Shown here piece by piece: positions 37,294 through 48,188 of a stretch of 64,000 nt of DNA. The stretch lies in contig JANFAH010000125.1 in the NCBI GenBank assembly GCA_024663395.1, positions 1 to 64,000 on the forward strand. The letters are read 5' to 3'. Position numbers and translations under genes: made by a program. Numbering within the stretch: position 1 is the stretch's first letter; each line of letters starts with the position of its first letter. The stretch is from Pisolithus tinctorius (Eukaryota > Basidiomycota > Agaricomycetes > Boletales > Pisolithaceae). Under the pieces are notes generated by a model. The model was not told the DNA's origin. It was given only the letters and a program-made list of their open reading frames with translations, and did no database searches.

Positions 37294-38961
37294 ATGGCCA
37301 GAACAAGGCAGAACACGAAGAAAACCACGTCCGGTATCGCGCCACGAGTGCAAATCATTCGCACTGCTTGCGCCACCCCCATCCAACGCGCATCCGTGCA
37401 GTCCACCTCAAGGGCTTCAACACTGAGTTCATTGACATCCATTCCATCCTCTTGGGGACAGTCCCCTCTGGCTGAGGAGTGGCGTAACTGGGTATGTACT
37501 ATAGGTCCATCCTCCTATCACTGCTAACACGATAAGTAGTATTGCTACCTTTGCCACAATGGAGCTAAATACTTATTCGAGTGCTATTCCTGCCCTCGTG
37601 TCATGTGCGACCCCTGCTTAGGATTAGCGCAGTGGCTCACGGACAAGGCCCATGCCAAGGACATAGACTTCCAGTGTCCTGGTTGCCACAAACTCGAAGA
37701 GGGTGGTGCGAAGCGCAAAGAGCTACATCCGTACTTCGTGAGTTATTCATTGTTCACAATCTGAATAGAGCTGACATGAGTCCAAGCCATTCACGTGCAC
37801 AGTACTCAGGAAGAGAATTCCCATGTTGGATAAGCCAGTCATCATCTTGGGGATTTGTGAAAGGGCATCTAAGTCTCAAGTGTGTGCCGAGTCCACCCTT
37901 ATTCTTGAGCTCGTCTGCACAGGAGTGGAAATTCAAGGTTCATTGCCATCACTCCTCAACACGACCATCGAGGAATATCACACAAGCGACTCCCTTCTGT
38001 ATCAAAAAATAATCTTCGATTTTGGTACGGATCGAAAGTTTAGTTGGTGGAGTACAAGGATCAAAAAACTGGGTGAAAAGTTGGGCACATACGCCTTCAA
38101 GCACAAGATCATATTCATTACTGTCCATAGCGAAGTCACCTGCAGTGACCTGTTTGCAGGGAAGGGCGAGAGTGGTGAGGATGTTGCAATGGAGGTTGGC
38201 GAGGTATGTGACTGACATGAGGAGGTTACTCTCTCTCATCCGTTTTAGTTCATGAAATGCCTGTTCACTTCTCCCCTGCAAAACATGGTCTACGGTTCTA
38301 TGCTGTTTATGTTGACTTGTGGCCCTGTGGTTTCCTTTGAACAATCATTCGCAGCATTGAAGCAATCTATCATGCAGTCAGTTATTAATGATTGATCTAT
38401 GAAGAACCTTACTAACTGTTGCCAAGACTCCGGCCAGAGTATACAGTCGCATTCACCGCCAAGGATTTCCTCAATGCGGTCGTCAAAATTTTCATCGTGT
38501 CGTACGGCGTCAAAGTCTTAATTGAAGGACATGCTCTGGAGAACGTTATCCATGACCTACTCGACGTCTCACTCGAACTTTGGATGCACACTGACGTGAT
38601 GCTCTTTCATCTTTCAGGCCTAGGATTGCCAAGGGTGCCATGGTTACTTAGCCCTGCCCCACTCACTGCCACCCCTCTCCTCGCTATATACAGGTACTCA
38701 TGGTACCACAGCCATCGGCGCCCATGGGGCACATCTCTATCCATGGGGTGCCTGAAATGTGGTGCCATCCGTCCATGGGCACAATCAAAGCTGGACTCTC
38801 ATCCACCAAGTGGTTATCACCCAAAGACTCGAGTGTCCATGTGCCACAAGTGCGCCTTTGAGGTGCGTACTCAGCCTCTACCGGTTGAATACGACGTGCT
38901 CCATGGTGATCCTACATCTGGGTGGCTCAAATACACCGTTTGCGCTGCAGTGCCACTGTGA
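37294..38961 (+). CDS. Histone H3-tail-like protein with PHD-like zinc finger, transposon cargo
   Basis: ATG 37294 starts MARTRQNTKKTTSGIAPRVQ. Set against the H3 tail, it keeps A1, R2, T3, Q5, K9, T11, G13, A15, P16, R17 and Q19. K4 is Arg, S10 is Thr and K14 is Ile. A Ser/Thr-rich linker follows. After a phase-0 intron (37492-37539) comes a Cys array at residues 68-115 spaced Cx2Cx9Cx2Cx4Cx2Cx19Cx2C, a PHD layout with Cys at the usual His. Further phase-0 exons are 37781-38203 (141 codons, SKPFTCTVLRKRIPMLDKPV...), one from 38249, and one from about 38428 (RPEYTVAFTAKDFLNAVVKI). A final part has CLKCGAIRPWAQ and MCHKCAFEV. No enzyme is recognised. The unbroken splice phases argue for a real gene. 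Interaction with H3-tail readers or writers is inference. Confidence 0.7.
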
Positions 38962-39079
38962 TTTCGTGCATTTGTCTGTCATTTATACACTTGATACTTC
39001 CAAAGTAATGTAATACCGTGTCTGCATGCAATCTCACTTTATTGGTTTGACAACTTGGTGTGAGTAAACAAGGTGACAA

Positions 39080-39412
39080 TGTCATGTACTAAATATCAGT
39101 GCCAGTAAACTTCGAGTACTGAAAGTCAGTGCCTAAAAAAATGTGGTACTGAAAATCAGTGCCTAACAAAATGTGGTACTAAAAATCAGTGCCAACAAAC
39201 TTGGGGCACTGGTTTTCAGTGTTGCAAAATATGTGGTACCGGGAATCAGTGCCAGCAACTGAAATTTAGTGCTCCAAAAAATGCACACTGAAAATCAGTC
39301 CCGCAAAGACAACACTGAAAAGAAGTGCCCACTAGATCAGTGCCAGTGGTACTGATTTTGCTCAAATCAGTACCACTGGCACTGATATTCAGTGCGTTTA
39401 CTTCCCACAGTG
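39080..39412. repeat. Right subterminal and terminal repeats of the CACTA-type element
   Basis: About ten copies of a motif near GGTACTGAAAATCAGTGCC are spaced roughly 35 bp apart from 39085 to 39390. The last lie in inverted pairs just before the terminal repeat (GGCACTGATATTCAGTGCGTTTACTTCCC, split here by position 39383-39406). The array is denser than the one at the left end. Confidence 0.78.
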
Positions 39413-39415
39413 CAA

Positions 39416-40188
39416 GTGGACCCACAAATGTCCAAGGTACTGCTAGAGAGTCGGTACATGCGAACACGAGCGCATATATAGACATCCAAGACAAATGATG
39501 TTACTCTTACACAGATAACCACATTCACTGAAGGCACGTAAAATTTCATTCTGTGACAAAGTTAGTGTTCTTTTGCCAAGTGGCAGTCGGGAAGGACTCC
39601 GAGGTGAAATGTGGTTATGTAAATAGAATATGACCGTCAGATCAGTGGCTAAAGCGTGAAGAAAGAGCCTATCAGTCACTCACCCAACCATTTGAATGGC
39701 ACACAGTGAGGTGCAAGCCAAACTAGCACTATTGAGTCGAGCCTCGGTCCATCTATTGGGCTGCCATCTGCGGCTGTGGTATGCGAACAGCTGCCACTAC
39801 ACTGCGAGCAGCGTTCTTGTATGCATACACCCGCCTTTAAATGGGTTGACAGATCTCAGCATCTGCTAGGCAGATCTAGAAAGTGTGCAGAGGGGATTTT
39901 GGGATAGATGTCAATTTGGGTACACATCCAGCCAGCGCCGGTGAAAATGCATGATTGGATCATCAGCTTCGAGAACTTCAGCTCATTCACTGCTCTCTGA
40001 TGCAGATGCCCCAAGAGGTCTTCTCATTCGTCTTTCCATCCGAGGATGTGATCAGTTGGTCTTCACTACTAGATGCTCTTCACTACCAGATGCCCGTGAC
40101 AACAGTGTAGACGATGGAACTAGACTGTCTATTGTGGACACACCCTCGTGTTCTGCTAGGATCTCGGTACGAGTTCTCGGTTTGCCTG
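39416..40188 (+). pseudogene. RWDD2-like pseudogene, 5' part with upstream DNA (duplicate piece 2)
   Basis: This is the reverse complement of about 19632-20340: the upstream spacer, then the start of the RWDD2-like gene. The gene part begins near 39945 (GGTGAAAATGCATGATTGGAT matches the parent's GGTGAAAATGCACGATTTGGAT, one frameshift). It continues to CTCGGTTTGCCTG at 40188, where element A is inserted. CpG sites of the parent are largely TpG or CpA here. The piece ends in the 5-bp target repeat GCCTG (40184-40188). Confidence 0.85.
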
Positions 40189-40315
40189 TGTAAGTGTACG
40201 CTTACTACTCATGCTACCACTACCACTCACACCAACACCACTCACACGCCACTCACTGTCACATCACACTATCACGTCTCCTATCACACCCTCATCTTTC
40301 GTCTGGGCATGTGGA
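40189..40315 (+). repeat. 5' LTR of element A, first piece (second piece 57648-57852)
   Basis: This is the left 127 bp of the LTR. It is broken after CTGGGCATGTGGA, and GTGGA (40311-40315) is repeated at 57643-57647 as the target duplication of element B. The LTR then continues with TCCCTGCTGTGTTG to GAGTTCCA at 57852. Confidence 0.88.
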
Positions 40316-40414
40316 TGTTACGATATGTACTCTTTTTTCCTTTTCTCTCTTTTCTTTTCGTCTTATCTAATCTCTTCGTCTTATCTTACCTCTCGGACTC
40401 AGCTCGGACCCCAG

Positions 40415-42273
40415 TGTGAGTCAAAGTGTGGAAAGTCAAAGTGTGGAAAGGTGGTGAAAACCAACCAAAACCAACACAAAAGACAAATGTAAAGCGAGTG
40501 GTGGTGTGCCTCTGCGGAACCTGGAGTGCAGAAACCTAAATGTGGGGGGAACTTCAAGTAGAGGTGCTCCTGGCGCAAGTCGACGACGAGTTACGCAGGA
40601 GAAGATGAATAAGTGATGACTGAGGAGGGGATGCTGAACAGAGTGAAGGTGTTCAGCCGAAAGTACTTGGGGGTAATGGACTTTTGATAGAATATGCTCC
40701 TGGCGCAAGTCGATGACGAGTTACGCAGGAGTGAATGGATGACTAAGCAGGTGTGCTGACAGAGCACAGATGATACTTCAGATGAAGGTAGATAGACCCT
40801 TGATGGAGCCTCAACTACCAATGATATGAATGAAGACAGATAGACTCTTCCGAATGAGCCTCAACTGTCGACGACAAGATATGCTGAGCTGAGCTGACTT
40901 CTGAGTGACTTCTTGATTGATTGTGGGTAGCTAAGTACATGGGGGTTTATATACTGAGGGGGGAGCACTGCTTGTGACAAACAAGGCACAAACACTTGGT
41001 AAGTAATGAGTAAGGACTGAGTAATCATGATGAGTAAGCGAGAAATGATAAGTAAGCAAGCAAAGAAGATTGGTAAGTATTGGCAATGAACAAGTCAAGG
41101 ATAGTCAAAATATCACAAAATGAGTCAAATAGAATCAGAAACTGAGTAAGCGCACTGATATCACATTAGGGGGTGGCGATGCAAGTTAGATCTCGGCGGA
41201 GACATCTCTAGATCCAAAGACGGCATGACAGATGGACGGTGTTTCCAGATAGGGAAGTATTAATTCCAGAATTGAAGGGCATGAGTCAGGTGTCAAAGGG
41301 GGCTAGGGCATTGGGGGTCTGTGGGGCAATGAGAGCATATGCGATCGCGTCTCCCACCCTTCCATCCTCTCAGCGAAGTTAACAAAAACTTCATGGACGG
41401 GGTTCTGATGGAGGAGGAGGAGAAGGGGGGACGTCTTCTGCTGGATCTTGCAGTAAGAAGGCAAGATGCATGTCATACTCATCATGAATGCGATCAGGGA
41501 GGCTGGAGGACAGTAGATTATACTGCAGCTGTCGCAATGCAGGAAGAATGATGGACGAGATTGGAACAAAGATGGTGCAGGGAGCAGGGAGGAATGATCC
41601 ATATGCTTCATCAACCGGGGAGACTGAAATGACCACATAAGACCTTTCTAACTGAGTGACAGACCTGAGGCGACCAAAGAACGTCCTTCTGGAGGTCATA
41701 CTGACAAGGAGAACACGCTGACCAAGCTGCATGGGAGGAGACGGGGCTGACAACGATGGGATGAACCAGGGGGCTTCAGGACGGAAGCTGGTGGGAATGC
41801 CTGGCAGATATACGTAGCCACTGTCTCTGGCAAATGAGACAAGCGAGATGACCGACGAAGAGGTGGCCATGATTGATGGACTTAGCGAAATGAGCGTCTG
41901 ATGGATGGAGTGCTGTAGAAACACGTAGGGTGTGAGGATCCTCTCCAAATTTGGAAGGAAGAATCGTGGGGCTGAGCACTTTAAGCGAGCATGGGAATGG
42001 AGTCGATATCTTTGGAAATGGTGGAGATATGACGAAAACCGGAATGCCGTACACGGGCACTAAAAACTTTTAATGCGCGCTTAACTCGCTTCCTCTTTTC
42101 TCTTTAGCACTGACGACTCGTTCTTGTGCGAAGGATGACTGTTCACGTCCAACAGTCTTTCTACGCATGAGGCCTTTAGTCTTCATCTGCATGCATGGGC
42201 ATTGTGCGCAACTCGTCAACGAGTTAGGCAGAGTCAGCTGTAACCATGTCCACAACACCTTTGGTGTGTGACA
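40415..42273 (-). repeat. 3' LTR of element C (element orientation), 1859 bp
   Basis: On the plus strand it reads TGTGAGTCAAAG ... GTGTGTGACA. It contains a duplicated 15-bp unit (GTCAAAGTGTGGAAA) absent from the other LTR, three copies of the hairpin motif, and a 185-codon open frame on the minus strand. Confidence 0.92.
41391..41948 (-). CDS. LTR-encoded 185-aa open frame, copy 1
   Basis: An uninterrupted frame inside the LTR starts MERILTPYVFLQHSIHQTL. It has a hydrophobic, Pro-rich middle (YVYLPGIPTSFRPEAPWFIP), LGQRVLLVSMTSRRTFFGRL, and a Pro-rich end. A partly overlapping upstream frame (42060-41776, MPVYGIPVFVISPPFPKI) could be joined to it by splicing. I recognise no domain. Its coding status is unproven, but it is equally open in both LTRs. 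Confidence 0.35.
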   Translation of the reverse strand: MERILTPYVFLQHSIHQTLISLSPSIMATSSSVISLVSFARDSGYVYLPGIPTSFRPEAPWFIPSLSAPSPPMQLGQRVLLVSMTSRRTFFGRLRSVTQLERSYVVISVSPVDEAYGSFLPAPCTIFVPISSIILPALRQLQYNLLSSSLPDRIHDEYDMHLAFLLQDPAEDVPPSPPPPSEPRP

Positions 42274-42400
42274 TCCACCGGCAAGAAGAAATGCAATCGT
42301 CCCCGATTGCGACCAATGCAGGGAACCCAGGGAAAACAAAAAGAAAAATGAAGGAAGGAATGACAGGCAATCAGTATCGTAAGAAATGAAAAAAGGGAAA

Positions 42401-45400
42401 TCATGAATAGTCATCTGAGTCGTAGTCGATATTGTTATTGGTTTCTCTGTTTTCATCATCTGTTTCATCTTCTTCATCATTGTCGTTGTCATTGTCGTTG
42501 TCATTACTGCTGTTATTTTCTTCTTCTTCATCTCTTTCTTCTTCCATAACACTGGGCAAGGGAGTGTGGCGAGAATAATAGGGAATGAGTCGAAAAGCTG
42601 CGACACCTCGAGCAGAAATGGTGCCATCAAGTTCTTTAAGGACGTAGGAGCCTCCCTTGGTGCGACGAACAACCTCATAGGGACCAAGGTAGCGTGGCTT
42701 TGATTTGCGATCCAGTTCCTTCTCTATCTGCGTGTTGCGAACCAATACCAAATCTCCTGGCTCATAAGCCGACTTCATCAACCGTAAAGCATACCTCTTC
42801 TCAAACTGACCCTTGGAGCGTAAACGAGACCTCTGCAAAGTGGTGAAAGCAGCATTGATATCTTCCTCTCTCTTTTCCAACTGTCGAATGCGAAGTGTGA
42901 GAAGCTCTTGAGACGACATTCCAGAGTAGAACCCTTCAACGAGACAGGTGGACTCGAAGAGGTCAAAAGGCAGGACGGGATCAAGACCATGTAGCAGGAA
43001 GTAGGGGCTGAATCCAGTGGAGCGACGAGTAGTGACCTTGTCTGCGAAGAATGCATGATGGACCTTGGACGGCCAAAGCGAAAGATCTCCTTCACAAGCC
43101 TTGATGATAGCCTCTCTGATAACAAAGTGACCACGTTCTACAACTCCATTTGCCTTGGAATTATATGGGGAGATGCGAATCTGAGGAATGGAGTAGTGCT
43201 TCATGAGTTTCTCAAAGGCGCCCTTGACCTCACTGCCATTATCAGTGACAACCTGGGCAATAACACCATAACGACAGAAGACTTCTTCCCAGAAGAATTT
43301 AGCAAGACTGTCTGCATTGGCATGACGAAGAGCACGACCTTCTGCAGCGAGGGAAAGATCATCTCGAGCTGCGACAAGATAGCGATAACCACGTGCTTTG
43401 GGCATGAGCATGACGTCGACATAGACCTTCATAAAGATTCTGGGGGAAGCAGAAATGGTGATGGGAACCTCTGCTTTACGAGTGCTTCGGACCTGGCATT
43501 CATGGCAAGAGTGGACATGATGGGCAACGTCTTGGTACATCCGAGGCCAGTAAAAGCGCTGTCTGACCGTATGAAAGACTCCAAAGACTCCACGATGACC
43601 AAGTTCTTCATGAGCGTGACTGAGGATCTGGACACGGAGATGGGGATCAAAGACGACCTTGGCTGGAGGATGAGGACCTCGACGTTTAAAGAGCTGGTCT
43701 CCATGAAGGAAGAACTGGAGGGATCTGCGAATGAAGCGCTTGCGAGCAGTACTGGAAGGGAATGGGGGAAGTTCTGTAGTACGAAGGAAGTGCAGGACTC
43801 GACGTAAGAGGACATCTTGAGACGTATCATTGGAAAGGAACGATGGGAGGGTAACGGCATATGTGGATTCGTGCGCAAGTCGTTGATGAGTTGCGCTGAC
43901 TGAAGACGGATGGGCATCTGTAAAAAGAATATTCTCCAACCACTCATCAGCCTCTTCTGCATCAGCTTCGCCTTCTTCATACTCCTCTTCTGTAGGTTGA
44001 CGTCTGGAAAGGGCATCTGGGGCTCGGTGACGAACAGCAGGGACATGAATAAGCTTAAAATCAAAGAGAAGTATACCCTCGATCCAGCGATTGACAGTAG
44101 TGTTAGGTTGAAGATCTGGATCATTGAGCATACCTTTGATGTACTTCACATCAACCTCTACCCATAGATGACGAACGCCGTAGAGATATAGACGGTAGTG
44201 ACGAAGTGCTCTGAAGAGACCATAGAGCTCGAGCTTAGGCTGACTGTAGCGAGATTCACGTTCATTGATGGGGAGTGAACCATAGCGAGCAGGACGTTTG
44301 CGACCTTCTTCATCATACAGGGAGAGAACGAATCCAACGGCGATGTTACTAGTGTCAACGGAAAGAACAACTGGCAGGTCAGATGAGTAGTCAATGGGGC
44401 AAAGGGCAGGAGCAGACGAGACGGCGAGCTTCAAGGCGTCAAACGCATCTTGCTGGGGCTGACCCCAAACGAACGGAGCACTCTTGCGATAAAGGTCAAC
44501 AAGTGGGCGAGCCAACTGCGAGTAGTTCTCAATCCAGATACGAACAGTACCACAGAGACCTAGGAATGAGCGAACATCTTTGGGCGTAGCGAGCGTTGGC
44601 CAGTTGACGACCTTCTTCACCTTGTGGTCGTCAGGAGAGCGACCATGAGGATGGCATGCTTGACCAAGAATGATAACACGAGGCTGGCAGATCTGAGATT
44701 TCAAGCCAGAAAACGTTCCGCCAGCATGAGCAAACCGATGCATGACTCTATGCACGTCTACAGCATGTTCCCAAATGAAGCGACGTATGCCGGGATTCTC
44801 GGGTAACGTTTCGGCATTGCCATCGGCATCTTCATAACGGGTTGCAGGGCCTTTGACTGGCAGATCGTCGATGAAAACATTGGCAACGTGAGGGACTTCG
44901 TCCTGTAGAATGAACGCTGTACAATTCTGAAACTCTGACGGCGAGTTGGTGTAGCCTTGAGGCATGGCAGTATGGCGCAGTAAGCCAAGAGGCGTCATGA
45001 AGGATGTCAGATCTCGGCTATCGGGATGGAGCTGGCGTGCATCAAATCCTGAAAATAGATCAAAGACCGTGTAGCATTGACGACCGGCAAACGGCTCCAC
45101 AAAGTCGTCCAATATTGGTGGAACACCAGCGTCCCGAATTGTAACCCTATTCAGAGGCTGTAGATCATGAACGATACGGATCTTGCCATTCTTTTTCATA
45201 ATGCAAAACCACTTGGAGCGATAGGATGATTGGGCCAGCTCATAGAGACCAGCGGCGATCTTCTCCCGAAGAAGCTGTATGACACGTTCTCGTATGCCAG
45301 GGGGAATTGGAATGTTACGAAACTCCCATGGTTCATGTGGCAGGACAGGAATGATGTAAGGCGAAAAATAGTCCGAACGGAAGTTGCCTCTCTCCGATTC

Positions 45401-46020
45401 ATCGAACGCCAAGGCACGCTCATTAAGCTTCATGACATGCGAAAAAAGTTTTTCCTCTTCTGGCCAGAGAAAGCCATCAGCGTTAATCTTCATGGAGGTA
45501 AGGCGCTCTTGAGTAAGCTTCTTTGTGGGAATGAACACAGGAGGGTGACAAGTGAGAGGTGTGAGTGATGCAAGAGGGTCTTCTGGAAACCGGCGCTGGA
45601 CTCGAGCGTCTTCTGGATAGACTCCAGGCACTGGCTTGACTTTACGATCGACACGCTTGTACGCTCCATATACCGGCTGACCTGTTTCATCGGCTGAGTC
45701 TTCTGTATCCATAGCAAGGCCTTTTCTAAAATGTAACAAATCAAGAAAGTCAGACAGGGAATAGTAAAAATGAAGCTGTTTTTCAGTTTTCTGAATAAGA
45801 AGGGGATCTGGTGCTTTTGAAGGATTAGATAACGAAGAAGAGAAGACATCAAGATAAAAGGAGCTCTGGAAATCTGAAACTAAAGGAGGCATAGTAAGTG
45901 ATGTTACAGGAGTATCTGAGCAAAGAAACGATATCTGTGGGTTTAGGAGTTTAACGACTTCTCGGTCAAAGTGAGCAGACAAAGAACAAGAGAAACTATA
46001 AGTACAAAAGGGGACATTCA
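42401..46020 (-). CDS. Element C pol: RT, RNase H, integrase
   Basis: The frame is open from 46642, but upstream of about 46020 it overlaps the protease ORF in another phase, so functional pol probably begins near 46020. Reverse transcriptase runs through KWFCIMKKNGKIRIVHDLQP, FSGFDARQLH, AMPQGYTNSP and the catalytic VFIDDL; the usual YxDD is FIDD. RNase H starts LPVVLSVDTSNIAVGFVLS. Integrase has the zinc-binding HAHEELGH...CHECQ, then the DDE core with VYVDVMLMP, VVTDNGSEVKG, PYNSKANGVVERGH. An SH3-like end (YEPGDLVLVRN ... KPRYLGPYEVVRR) and an Asp/Asn-rich tail close it; no chromodomain is seen. Entry into this frame needs a +1 shift or splicing from the upstream ORF. Confidence 0.9.
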
Positions 46021-46022
46021 AA

Positions 46023-48113
46023 TCAATCTTCAAAGAGCTGGAGAAATAAATGATGAGATATGGGAGAAAGTGGAGGAACACATCTGAGTAGATCATCGGA
46101 CCTGCCTTGAGCTGAACCTGAGGAAGTGGAAGCAGGAAAGTGGTCTGGGTATGAAACTGCTTCGAAAGGGGGAGGATGAGCTGAGGCTGAGGCAAAACTG
46201 ACTGCACTGGCAAGGACATGAAGACCGGAACTTGGGAATGCACCTGTGTCCTCTTCATCCACATCACCTGAACGGTCCTCTGCAGCTTCCTGCAAATGAG
46301 CGATCCATCCAGTAGGGGTACGACACATGACAACATTGTTGTAAGGCTCTGGCATGGCAACTGACTCTTCACCAACAGCAGCATTAGATATGGCTTGGGG
46401 AGCTGAGGGTAGTAATGGCATAGGAAGAGTTGGACTAGAGGAATGCTGATGCCTGCATAAGTCGTCGCCGAGTTGTGCAGACTGAGGCAAGGACGGGCTA
46501 GGCAGATAGAAGCGAGAGCCAATACTAGTGTTGAACATATCAGAGTCAAGTGGCGAAAGTGTGGTGGGTACATCTGGGGATAGACTGGACAAGTGGTGGG
46601 ACACGCACAACTTGTCGACGAGTTGCGTGGACTGAGAGTCATGACCTATATCTGAGGATGAACCAGGCAACTGCACATGGCTGCACAAGTCGTCGTCGAG
46701 TTGTGCAGACTGATGATGGGTGGATGGACTGGGCACATATGGATCCCTGCACAACTCGTCGTCGAGTTGTGCGGACTGAGAGTCATGGCAAGCATCATGG
46801 GAAGTAGGGGCAACTGAACCGCAGTAGGAAGTATTGAAGATGGAGAACGTAGCTTCAGAGTCTGGAGTGACAGTGTCTCTACAGAACAGAAGTGAAGCCT
46901 GGTGGGAACCATTGGTGGGCTCTTCCTGAATGATAACTGGATCTGGGGATGGGGGAGAGGGAGTCTGAGGCGGAGCAGTAATGCCATTAGAAAGTACATG
47001 TGAAGCAGGTAGACTCGAGTTAGACGGCAGGTCTGGAGGTGGAGATGCATTGCTCTGAGTGGGAGATGCCTGTGGGAGTAGACGAGGATAGAACCTGACA
47101 TAGGCAGAACCTTCAAGCTCATGGTAATGCTCTAGTGGGGCAGGAACCTGTCGGACCAAGCGAGTATCAAGCATAAGGAAGTCTTGGAAGTAGACTCCTG
47201 ATTCATCAGTACCTCTTTCTCCAGCAAGTGCATGGTTTGAGTCAAGATAAAGGGAGGATAGATGGGGAGTGCGATGAGCAAGGCTAGTAAGAAGTGAGAC
47301 AAGTGACTGGCGCTCTTCTCTTCTGATCTGGCGACGAATCTGGGCAAGGGTAGGATTATCCCCCAATCCACTCGCATCAGTGGACTGTAACTCCTGGGTA
47401 AGCTGATTGACAAACTCCGAAGGAAAGGGACTGGTAGGAGGTGGGAATGCTTGGACTGGAATGGGATGGAACACAGGAAAGGCTGAGGCAACATCAAACC
47501 CATCTGGGGGTGATTCAGGATACAGCAGAGTAGAATCAAGTGACTGAGGGGGTGACTGCGAAGTTGATGGGGGTGGAGTGAAGACTATGGGTGAAACATG
47601 ATGAGGGGTACCAACTGCTACATCTCTCATAGGTTCATCGGCTTCTTGCTGAGAATGGACAGGCTCTAGAGTCACCATAAGGGTATCTGCAACAGACCCA
47701 AGCTGGCCTTCAGTAACACACATCTCCAGGGGGTGATCTGAATCAGCTCCAAAGACAACATAAGTTCCAGACTCTCTTTCAACAATGCTAACCGAGTTCC
47801 CAAGAGCCCAAGGACGACCAAGTAGGAGATCAAAGCCTGCATTAGTGTCTGGGGCAACGAATAGATTGGTCCAAGTCTTGGCAGCACCACAGAAGAGAGG
47901 GACATCTTGTACCAGACCTTTCAGAGTAGAGATACCTCCTTTTGCATCTTGCATATTGATGGTCTGTGACATATCGACAGGCATGCGAATGACTGACTGA
48001 GCTATACCAGCACGAACAACATTGAGGGTAGATCCAGAGTCAATGACACCTGTTACGCGACGACCATTGCAAGTCAGATTGATAGTGATGAGGGGGCTAG
48101 AAGTCAAGGCCAA
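46023..48113 (-). CDS. Element C protease ORF with Ser/Pro/Gln-rich extension
   Basis: It begins in frame with gag after a single UGA (48189-48191). The first 100 residues are a retropepsin-like aspartic protease: ITINLTCNGRRVTGVIDSGS with the catalytic DSG, then FDLLLGRPWALGN. The rest is low complexity, Ser/Pro/Leu-rich. It contains four copies of a peptide SAQLxDxLC, each encoded by the hairpin DNA motif. The frame ends QLFED at 46023, overlapping the pol frame by about 620 nt. Confidence 0.75.
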   Translation of the reverse strand: MALTSSPLITINLTCNGRRVTGVIDSGSTLNVVRAGIAQSVIRMPVDMSQTINMQDAKGGISTLKGLVQDVPLFCGAAKTWTNLFVAPDTNAGFDLLLGRPWALGNSVSIVERESGTYVVFGADSDHPLEMCVTEGQLGSVADTLMVTLEPVHSQQEADEPMRDVAVGTPHHVSPIVFTPPPSTSQSPPQSLDSTLLYPESPPDGFDVASAFPVFHPIPVQAFPPPTSPFPSEFVNQLTQELQSTDASGLGDNPTLAQIRRQIRREERQSLVSLLTSLAHRTPHLSSLYLDSNHALAGERGTDESGVYFQDFLMLDTRLVRQVPAPLEHYHELEGSAYVRFYPRLLPQASPTQSNASPPPDLPSNSSLPASHVLSNGITAPPQTPSPPSPDPVIIQEEPTNGSHQASLLFCRDTVTPDSEATFSIFNTSYCGSVAPTSHDACHDSQSAQLDDELCRDPYVPSPSTHHQSAQLDDDLCSHVQLPGSSSDIGHDSQSTQLVDKLCVSHHLSSLSPDVPTTLSPLDSDMFNTSIGSRFYLPSPSLPQSAQLGDDLCRHQHSSSPTLPMPLLPSAPQAISNAAVGEESVAMPEPYNNVVMCRTPTGWIAHLQEAAEDRSGDVDEEDTGAFPSSGLHVLASAVSFASASAHPPPFEAVSYPDHFPASTSSGSAQGRSDDLLRCVPPLSPISHHLFLQLFED
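46452..46780 (-). repeat. Cluster of four ~30-nt hairpin motifs in element C
   Basis: Copies lie at 46452-46486, 46604-46636, 46681-46712 and 46747-46780. The best has 10-bp arms GCACAACTCG and CGAGTTGTGC around TCGT, followed by an ACTGAG tail. Further copies in the same orientation are at 40567-40601, 40697-40731, 42204-42232, 43871-43903, 50203-50237, 50333-50367 and 51841-51869. Confidence 0.85.
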
Positions 48114-48188
48114 GTAGGAGGATGCAGGAGGAGTTCCTTCAACGGCAGTAACAGACTTGACTGGCTGAGCCAGGGGCTGTCTCTTGAA

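Larger units (their letters stand above)
27759..39412 (+). mobile_element. CACTA-type (TNP2) DNA transposon, 11.65 kb, with cargo genes
   Basis: The left end reads CACCGAGGGAAGTAAACGCACTGAA. The right end, read inward, is CACTGTGGGAAGTAAACGCACTGAA, an imperfect terminal inverted repeat starting with CAC. It is flanked by a direct 3-bp target duplication CAA (27756-27758 and 39413-39415), as expected for CACTA/EnSpm-type elements. Arrays of a short motif (TACTGAAAATCAGTGCC-like) fill the subterminal 300 bp at each side. The paralogous spacer at about 20345 lacks the insertion and reads straight across the junction. Inside are a TNP2 transposase, a divergent accessory gene, an acyl-CoA synthetase fragment and a gene encoding an H3-tail-like protein. 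Confidence 0.9.

Noticed and set aside
42070..42687. 205-codon minus-strand frame beside the end of element C pol
   Set aside because: It overlaps the pol tail in another phase and is a composition shadow of the Asp/Asn-coding repeat.
43055..43807. 250-codon open frame on the plus strand opposite element C pol
   Set aside because: It is antisense to a well-supported integrase/RNase H frame and has no family resemblance of its own.
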